Positions 58,474-64,000 of a stretch of DNA of 64,000 nt are shown here, one piece after another. The notes beneath the pieces were generated by a model. It was not told where the DNA came from, did no database searches, and saw only the letters and a list, made by a program, of their open reading frames with translations. How positions within the stretch are numbered: position 1 is the stretch's first letter; every line of letters starts with the position of its first letter. Made by a program: the position numbers and the translations under genes. Source of the DNA: Rhodospirillum sp047263945 (lineage in GTDB: Bacteria; Pseudomonadota; Alphaproteobacteria; Rhodospirillales; Rhodospirillaceae); assembly GCF_047263945.1 (NCBI RefSeq), contig NZ_JBLAVB010000016.1:1-64000 (forward strand), written 5' to 3'.

Positions 58474-60630
58474 ATGTCTCTTTATGGTGCGCTTTTCTCA
58501 GGCGTCTCCGGCCTTCAAGCCCAATCCAGCGCCATGGGCGCGATCGCCGACAACGTCACCAACGTCAATACGGTGGGTTACAAGGGCACCAAGGTGAACT
58601 TCAAGACCCTGGTGACCCAGCAGACCTCCCTCACCCAATATTCGCCGGGTGGCGTGCAGTCTGCCCCCCGGACCGGCGTTGACGTCCAGGGTCTGTTGCA
58701 GGCAACCACATCGGCCACCGACGTGGGCATCTCCGGCTCCGGCTTCTTCGTCGTCTCCGGTCAGGCCGAGAACCCCGAAGGCTACGCCTATACCCGTGCG
58801 GGGTCGTTCAAAATCGACAAGGACGGCTATCTGCAGAATACGGCCGGCTACTATATGCAGGGCTGGCCCCTGGACAACTGGGACGGGACCGCCTCGGCAT
58901 CGACCGTCGACATCAACGGCAATACCTACCAGAAGTCCTATAAGAACGTGAGTGGGGACACATACTACATCAACCCCAACGCCGTGGACGCAACCAACAT
59001 GCAGGCCCTGAACCTGAACACCATCGGTGGCACGGCGCGGGCGACCTCCACCTTGACCATGGGCGCCAACCTGCCCAAGGACGCTGCTATCGGGGCGACA
59101 TCCAAGACCAACGCCCTGATTTTCGATAGCCTGGGCAGTTCCCATAACCTGGTCTACACCTGGGTGAAGCGGGATCAGAATGCCTGGGATGTGGAAGTGA
59201 CCCCGCCCGAGGGGTCCACCTATGCCACCATCGACGACCAAACCACCAACCACCGCACCTATTTCTCCGCCGGGCGCCTCGACTTCACCGCCATACCGAA
59301 AAATGGCACCAGTTTCACAATGGATATCGGTGGCACCAACTATACCTTTGGCTTCAACGCAGGCGGCGGTAACCAAAATCAACTCGATGATGGCGTAAGC
59401 AACAACACGTCAACGGTTCAAGCCACCTATGCCCCGAACGACACCATTACGATCGATGGGGCAACCTTCACCCTGGTAAACGGCACGCCCGCCGACGAAA
59501 CGCAGGTGGATATTTCAGCCATAACCGCAGGCGATACAGCTGCGGTGGCCAACGCGGTCGCCGATACGGCGGAAGCCTACTTCGACAAAGTCCGTGGTCC
59601 CGGCACCTACGTTACGGCGGCCGCCGGAGTCCTGACCAGCAGTTTGCCCATCACTGCCGGTTCCGCCACGTCCTTCACCAATTCACGGGTCGCGACCACC
59701 ACCAACACCTTTGCCATTGACACCACAGGAAAATCCCTGAGCCAGGTCCTCGACCAATTGGGTCTTCAAGTCAACACGGCCATGGCCATGGCATTCAAAG
59801 ACCTTCCGGTGACCAACAGCTCTCCTGCCTCCTGGGGAGGGCGCGTAGCCGGTGAAAACGGCATCGTCTTCCGTAACGCCGATACGACCAATTCCATCGC
59901 CGTGGATGCCTCCAGCCTGACCGACAGCTCCAACAACGCTGCGGTCCTGCAAACCGTGGCCTATGATGTACCCGCCCTGGATTCTGCGGTGCGCTGGACC
60001 AACACGGCAGCCTCCAAGAACTATGCGATGACCTTCAGTGGTGACGGCAAGCCCACCAAGTTCTTCGGGTCGGACGAAACCGCCGCCAGCGATCCCCGCA
60101 GCCAGATCCGGCTTGGCTGGGCCACGGGGGCCCTGAACATGGACGGAAGCGCCGCTCCTCCGGGTAGCGCCGCGATCAGCCAGTTCTGGGGCAACTACAA
60201 CTCCAAGGACGGCTTCACCCAGTTGGCCGGAAAGTATCAGTTGAACTACATCAGCCAAAACGGCAACAAGTTCGGCAACTTTGCGGGCCTGTCCATTGGC
60301 GAGGACGGTGTGGTGACCGCCTTGTTCGACAACGGTGTCACCACACCGATTTTCATGATCCCCATCGCCACCTTCGTGAACCCCAACGGCATGGAATCCC
60401 TGACCGGCAACGTCTTCCAGGAGACAACAAACTCCGGTCTGCCAACGGTGCGGGAAGCCGGTGAAGCCGGATCGGGCACGGTGAACCAAGCGACCTTGGA
60501 AGCCTCGACCGTCGATCTGGGCACCGAATTCACGAATATGATCACCACCCAGCGGGCCTATTCGGCCTCTGCCAAGATCATCACCACCGCCGACGACATG
60601 CTGACCGAATTGCTGAGCATCAAGCGATAA
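58474..60630 (+). CDS. flgE: Flagellar hook protein
   Basis: 718 residues, long for FlgE, so the hook has a large outer domain. The N-terminal MSLYGALFSGVSGLQAQSSAMGAIADNVTNVNTVGYKGTKVNFKTLVTQ and the C-terminal TVDLGTEFTNMITTQRAYSASAKIITTADDMLTELLSIKR form the conserved rod-like core. The central region (about 280-480) is a variable insertion rich in Thr, Asp and Asn. ATG 58474 follows AAGGAG. A strong terminator follows. The first 49 and last 80 codons are repeated almost exactly downstream as a deleted copy. Confidence 0.96.
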   Translation: MSLYGALFSGVSGLQAQSSAMGAIADNVTNVNTVGYKGTKVNFKTLVTQQTSLTQYSPGGVQSAPRTGVDVQGLLQATTSATDVGISGSGFFVVSGQAENPEGYAYTRAGSFKIDKDGYLQNTAGYYMQGWPLDNWDGTASASTVDINGNTYQKSYKNVSGDTYYINPNAVDATNMQALNLNTIGGTARATSTLTMGANLPKDAAIGATSKTNALIFDSLGSSHNLVYTWVKRDQNAWDVEVTPPEGSTYATIDDQTTNHRTYFSAGRLDFTAIPKNGTSFTMDIGGTNYTFGFNAGGGNQNQLDDGVSNNTSTVQATYAPNDTITIDGATFTLVNGTPADETQVDISAITAGDTAAVANAVADTAEAYFDKVRGPGTYVTAAAGVLTSSLPITAGSATSFTNSRVATTTNTFAIDTTGKSLSQVLDQLGLQVNTAMAMAFKDLPVTNSSPASWGGRVAGENGIVFRNADTTNSIAVDASSLTDSSNNAAVLQTVAYDVPALDSAVRWTNTAASKNYAMTFSGDGKPTKFFGSDETAASDPRSQIRLGWATGALNMDGSAAPPGSAAISQFWGNYNSKDGFTQLAGKYQLNYISQNGNKFGNFAGLSIGEDGVVTALFDNGVTTPIFMIPIATFVNPNGMESLTGNVFQETTNSGLPTVREAGEAGSGTVNQATLEASTVDLGTEFTNMITTQRAYSASAKIITTADDMLTELLSIKR

Positions 60631-60660
60631 GCCCGGTCGTCAGTCCTTTTTCGCAAAACT

Positions 60661-60689
60661 CGCCCCGGCCATTGGCCGGGGCCTTTTTT
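60661..60689 (+). terminator. Rho-independent terminator after flgE
   Basis: GCCCCGGCCA/TGGCCGGGGC stem followed by CTTTTTT, 32 bases after flgE. The duplicated flgE remnant is followed by a decayed version of this hairpin (about 61210-61235). Confidence 0.9.
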
Positions 60690-60789
60690 CCCTTCGAAGC
60701 GATTAAAGTCCCTGTGTTCCTGCAAAGAGAAAGAGATTTCTGAGTTCTTGGGGAAATGCAACCGGGCGACGACGAAAAGGAGTCGACCA

Positions 60790-61180
60790 ATGTCTCTTTA
60801 TGGTGCGCTTTTCTCAGGCGTCTCCGGCCTTCAAGCCCAATCCAGCGCCATGGGCGCGATCGCCGACAACGTCACCAACGTGAATACGGTGGGTTACAAG
60901 GGCACCAAGGTGAACTTCAAGACCCTGGTGACCCAACGGCATGGAATCCCTGACCGGCAACGTCTTCCAGGAGACAACAAACTCCGGTCTGCCAACGGTG
61001 CGGGAAGCCGGTGAAGCCGGATCGGGCAGGGTGAACCAAGCGACCTTGGAAGCCTCGACCGTCGATCTGGGCACCGAATTCACGAATATGATCACCACCC
61101 AGCGGGCCTATTCGGCCTCTGCCAAGATCATCACCACCGCCGACGACATGCTGACCGAATTGCTGAGCATCAAGCGATAA
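60790..61180 (+). pseudogene. Internally deleted second copy of flgE
   Basis: It repeats the flgE ribosome site, start and first 49 codons (to CTGGTGACCCA), then jumps to the last 80 codons of flgE. About 1766 bases (58620-60385 of the parent) are missing, joined at a shared CCCA. Since 1766 is not a multiple of 3, the reading frame shifts: the start frame ends at 61014 after a foreign tail, while the last part is open from ATG 60941 to 61180. Identity to the parent is almost complete, so the event is recent. A short FlgE N-fragment could be made; the second part lacks a ribosome site. Confidence 0.9.
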
Positions 61181-61657
61181 GCCCGGTCGTCAGTCCTTTT
61201 TCGCGACACTGGCCACGGTCATTGATCGGGGGTTGGCTTTCTTTCCCGGATCGTTTCCTTGCCAAGCGGCGCCATCCGGAGACCAAATTTCAGATCGACA
61301 TACCGCACGACTTGGAGATATCCATGGCTCGTCATTTTCTGTTCAATGTCTAACTGGTGTATCAATCCAGGGACAATGGCGACTGTCTATTATAGAGTCT
61401 CTAAAAAGAGATGCTGCCATTCCGGGGCTTTGTGCCCTCCCTGTGTCTGGCCCTGGAAACGGGCAAGTCGTAGAATGGGAGTCGCAACGCTGGGCAAATA
61501 TTGCCGGGCGTTAAGAGTCTTTTCATCGCGACGGCCTTAGTGTTTTAGTTAACTCCTTGAACAGGCCGGACTCCATTTTGGGGAAAAGCCAGGGCGAGCG
61601 GATCCAGATCACACCGATGATTTCCGCGCGCCGAGCCAATCGAATGGGTGGGCCACA
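61181..61657. other. Non-coding gap before fliF
   Basis: 477 bases. The first 25 bases repeat the sequence after flgE and the next 30 a decayed copy of its terminator. The rest shows no gene or repeat that I recognise; it should hold the fliF promoter. Confidence 0.5.
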
Positions 61658-63313
61658 GTGAACAACTTCGTTCAGACACTGCGAAACTTGGGACCAGTCC
61701 GGCTGGCGGCCGTCGCCGGGGCGGGCATCGCCGTCATCGGCATGATCCTGTACTTCGCCTCGCAGTTCTCGTCAGGGCAGATGGATCTGCTGTACGGCGA
61801 CCTCGCCCCCAGCGACGCCAACGGAATCATCAGCCAGTTGGAAGAGAAAAACATCCCCTATCAGATGGCTGATAACGGGAAGTCCATTCTTGTCCCCTCC
61901 GACCAAGTCCTGAAACTGCGCGTGCAAATGGCCGAACTGGCCATGCCAACGGGCGCCACGGTGGGCTACGAGCTGTTCGACAACACCTCGGCCCTGGGCG
62001 CCACCCAGTTCACACAGAACATTAATATGGTCCGTGCCCTGGAAGGGGAATTGTCACGCACCATCCGTTCCATTGACGGAGTGGAAGGCGCCCGGGTTCA
62101 TCTGGTGATGCCCCGGCGCGAGCCCTTCACCCGGGAACAAGTCTCGCCCTCGGCCTCCGTCGTGGTCCGCATGCGGGGCCGCCGCCTTCAACCCGGTCAG
62201 GTGATCGCCATCCAGAACCTGATTGCCGCATCGGTCCCCAGTATGGTGCCATCCCAGGTCTCCATTATCGATGAACGGGGTAACCTGCTGACCAAAGGCG
62301 TCGAAGAAGGGGGCGCCATGGCTCAAGCCACGCAGGAGGAATTGCGCAAGTCCGAGGAACGGCGCCTCGCCCGCTCCATCGAGACCCTGCTGGAACGCAC
62401 CGTTGGCCTCGGTAAGGTCCGGGCGGAAGTCGTGGCGGAAATGGACTTCAACCGCACGGTCACCAACAAGGAAACCTACGACCCCGATGGCCAAGTGTTG
62501 CGGTCCTCGACCACCATCGATGAAGCCAACAAGACTTCGGACGCCGTCGAAAGTGTTTCCGTCGCCCAAAACCTGCCTGCCGGCTCCCTCAATACCAATA
62601 ACGGCGCCCCCACCTCCACCACCCAGGAAAACCGGACCGAGGAGACGGTGAACTACGAAATCACCAAGGTGGTCACGAACCAGGTGAAGGAAGCTGGGGA
62701 AGTGCGTCGCCTGTCCGTCGCCGTCATGGTCGATGGGGTCACCACCACCGATGCCAACGGCGCCAAGACATGGGCGCCCCGCTCGAAGGAGGAGATGGAC
62801 AAGATCAACGCCCTGGTCCGCTCGGCCATGGGGTTCGATTCCACCCGGGGAGACCAGGTGGAGGTGGTGAACATGCGATTCGTCGACAGCGACGAGTTGT
62901 TCCCACCGGAGGATACCTGGCAATTCGCGGGGTTCACCAAGGAAGAGATCATGCGCATGGCCGAAGGGCTTGGCGTGGCGATCGTCGCCATCCTGGTGAT
63001 CCTTCTGGTGGTCCGTCCCCTGGTGACCCGTGCCTTCGAGAACCTGCCCTCGGGCGCGGACCAATCTGGCGGCGGTCTGCTTACTGCCGAGATGGGAGGC
63101 ACCCCCCAACTGACCGGCCCGGGCGGTGTGCCCATGCCCGCTGGCATGATGGGTGTGCCCGACGACCTTGACGACGCCGAAGAATTGATCGACATCGACA
63201 AGGTGGAAGGTCGGGTGAAGGCATCCAGCCTGCGTAAGATCGGCGAAATCGTCGACAAGCATCCAGAAGAAGCCCTGTCCATCATTCGCAATTGGCTGTA
63301 TCAGGAAAGCTGA
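61658..63313 (+). CDS. fliF: Flagellar MS-ring protein
   Basis: 551 residues. FliF forms the membrane ring under the flagellum. Helices lie near 13-33 (LAAVAGAGIAVIGMILYFA) and about 438-458 (LGVAIVAILVILLVVRPLV). Ring-building motifs are LLYGDLAPSDANGIISQLEEKNIPYQM, GYELFDNTSALGATQFTQNINMVRALEGELSRTI, GARVHLVMPRREPFTREQ and LGKVRAEVVAEMDFNRTV. The C-terminus EEALSIIRNWLYQES contacts FliG. GTG start at 61658 fits the conserved N-terminus. fliG starts 85 bases on. Confidence 0.96.
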   Translation: MNNFVQTLRNLGPVRLAAVAGAGIAVIGMILYFASQFSSGQMDLLYGDLAPSDANGIISQLEEKNIPYQMADNGKSILVPSDQVLKLRVQMAELAMPTGATVGYELFDNTSALGATQFTQNINMVRALEGELSRTIRSIDGVEGARVHLVMPRREPFTREQVSPSASVVVRMRGRRLQPGQVIAIQNLIAASVPSMVPSQVSIIDERGNLLTKGVEEGGAMAQATQEELRKSEERRLARSIETLLERTVGLGKVRAEVVAEMDFNRTVTNKETYDPDGQVLRSSTTIDEANKTSDAVESVSVAQNLPAGSLNTNNGAPTSTTQENRTEETVNYEITKVVTNQVKEAGEVRRLSVAVMVDGVTTTDANGAKTWAPRSKEEMDKINALVRSAMGFDSTRGDQVEVVNMRFVDSDELFPPEDTWQFAGFTKEEIMRMAEGLGVAIVAILVILLVVRPLVTRAFENLPSGADQSGGGLLTAEMGGTPQLTGPGGVPMPAGMMGVPDDLDDAEELIDIDKVEGRVKASSLRKIGEIVDKHPEEALSIIRNWLYQES

Positions 63314-63398
63314 GGATAAATGGACAATGATCCCTTAGCCTTATCCATGCTATTCCTGACGCCGCCTATCCGCCCTTGTCGACGGGGAGCACGAAACC

Positions 63399-64000
63399 GT
63401 GTCACGCATTAAGGAAGACTATCGCAGCCTGACCGGCCCCCAAAAGGCCGCCATCATGATGCTATCCCTGGGCGAGGACCACTCCGCCAAGCTGTTCAGC
63501 ATGATGGATGACGAGGAAATCCGCGAGTTGTCCCAGATCATGGCGAACCTGGGCACAATTGGCTCCTCGTTGGTGGAACGGCTGTTCGTGGATTTCGCGG
63601 ACGCCATTTCCAACACTGGCTCTCTGGTGGGATCCTACGACACCACCGAACGGTTGCTGATGCGCTCCCTGCCCAAAGATCGCGTCGATATCATCATGGA
63701 GGAAATCCGTGGTCCGGCCGGTCGCACCATGTGGGACAAGCTGGGCAATGTGAACGAGCAGGTGCTGGCCAACTACCTGAAGAACGAATATCCCCAGACC
63801 GTGGCGGTGGTTCTGTCCAAGATCAAGGCCGATCATGCGTCGCGTGTCCTGGGACTGCTGCCTGAAAACTTCGCCATGGAAGTGATCATGCGCATGCTCC
63901 ACATGGAAGCGGTGCAGAAAGAAGTGCTCGATGGCGTGGAAAAGACCCTGAGGACCGAGTTCATGTCCAATCTGGCACGCACGGCGCGCCGGGATGCCCA
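63399..64000 (+). CDS. fliG: Flagellar motor switch protein FliG, 3' end cut off
   Basis: First 200 codons only; the gene runs past the window end. GTG at 63399 with GGGGAG upstream gives SRIKEDYRSLTGPQKAAIMMLSLGEDHSAKLFSMMDDEEIRELSQIMANLG, the FliG N-domain that binds FliF, followed by the middle domain (NYLKNEYPQTVAVVLSKIKADHASRVLGLLPENFAMEVIMRM). FliG transmits torque and switches motor direction. It probably shares a transcript with fliF. Confidence 0.94.
   Translation, partial: MSRIKEDYRSLTGPQKAAIMMLSLGEDHSAKLFSMMDDEEIRELSQIMANLGTIGSSLVERLFVDFADAISNTGSLVGSYDTTERLLMRSLPKDRVDIIMEEIRGPAGRTMWDKLGNVNEQVLANYLKNEYPQTVAVVLSKIKADHASRVLGLLPENFAMEVIMRMLHMEAVQKEVLDGVEKTLRTEFMSNLARTARRDA

Noticed and set aside
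61233..61540. Two overlapping 93-codon frames before fliF
   Set aside because: No ribosome site, no motif, and ordinary composition for non-coding DNA.
1..64000. CRISPR array, prophage or transposase gene
   Set aside because: No regularly spaced repeats and no integrase, transposase, capsid or Cas motif in any frame. The repeats seen are single palindromes and a non-coding element.

Overview
The window reads as chromosomal DNA of a GC-rich alphaproteobacterium, most likely a motile member of the Rhodospirillales (Magnetospirillum/Rhodospirillum-like). That placement rests on gene content and protein style, not on a search. It mixes housekeeping, envelope, amino-acid catabolism, signalling and flagellar genes. 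No phage, transposase, CRISPR array, rRNA or replication origin was seen.

Layout. 1-7 kb: a methyltransferase-like gene, murA, and a histidine kinase overlapping a REC-EAL cyclic-di-GMP phosphodiesterase. 7-17.4 kb: an LptF/LptG-type permease coupled to an MsbA-like exporter, an array of five hairpins, a broken SigJ-like sigma factor, ygfZ, two glycosyltransferases, an AsnB-type synthetase and a dihydroorotase. 17.4-22.3 kb: an M48-peptidase homologue without its catalytic glutamate, a PAS-rich hybrid kinase, and two tandem tRNA pairs (Asp GTC, Thr GGT). 22.6-31.4 kb: repeat-rich DNA with wrbA, a glutathionyl-hydroquinone reductase plus pirin pair, a cNMP-binding protein, a kinase and a two-domain methyltransferase. 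31.7-39.4 kb: a complete five-step histidine utilisation locus (hutU, hutG, hutH, hutI on the minus strand; hutF and hutC on the plus strand) with a HutC-type operator in the divergent promoter. 39.5-46.8 kb: a second, uncharacterised catabolic-looking cluster under its own HutC-like GntR regulator, with an isopenicillin-N-synthase-like oxygenase, a polar amino-acid ABC transporter, a D-2-hydroxyacid dehydrogenase and a PRAI-like protein. 47-54 kb: a HATPase-REC-PP2C phosphatase, a DegT-fold protein with Arg at the PLP-lysine position, and two divergent TPR-glycosyltransferase proteins. 54-64 kb: flagellar genes, namely a coiled-coil protein of unknown role behind a hairpin-rich leader, fliK, flgD, flgE, an internally deleted second flgE, fliF and the start of fliG.

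The spaces between genes are unusual. They carry many long palindromes in several sequence families, plus a roughly 190-bp element with imperfect terminal inverted repeats (two near-complete copies in opposite orientation and one right-end fragment), which looks like a non-autonomous MITE.

Strongest leads: the GntR/oxygenase/ABC cluster with its own operator motif, the structured leader of the 54.1-kb gene, the three proteins with altered catalytic residues, the flgE duplication/deletion, and the MITE-like element. All domain calls come from reading motifs, so family assignments need profile searches.
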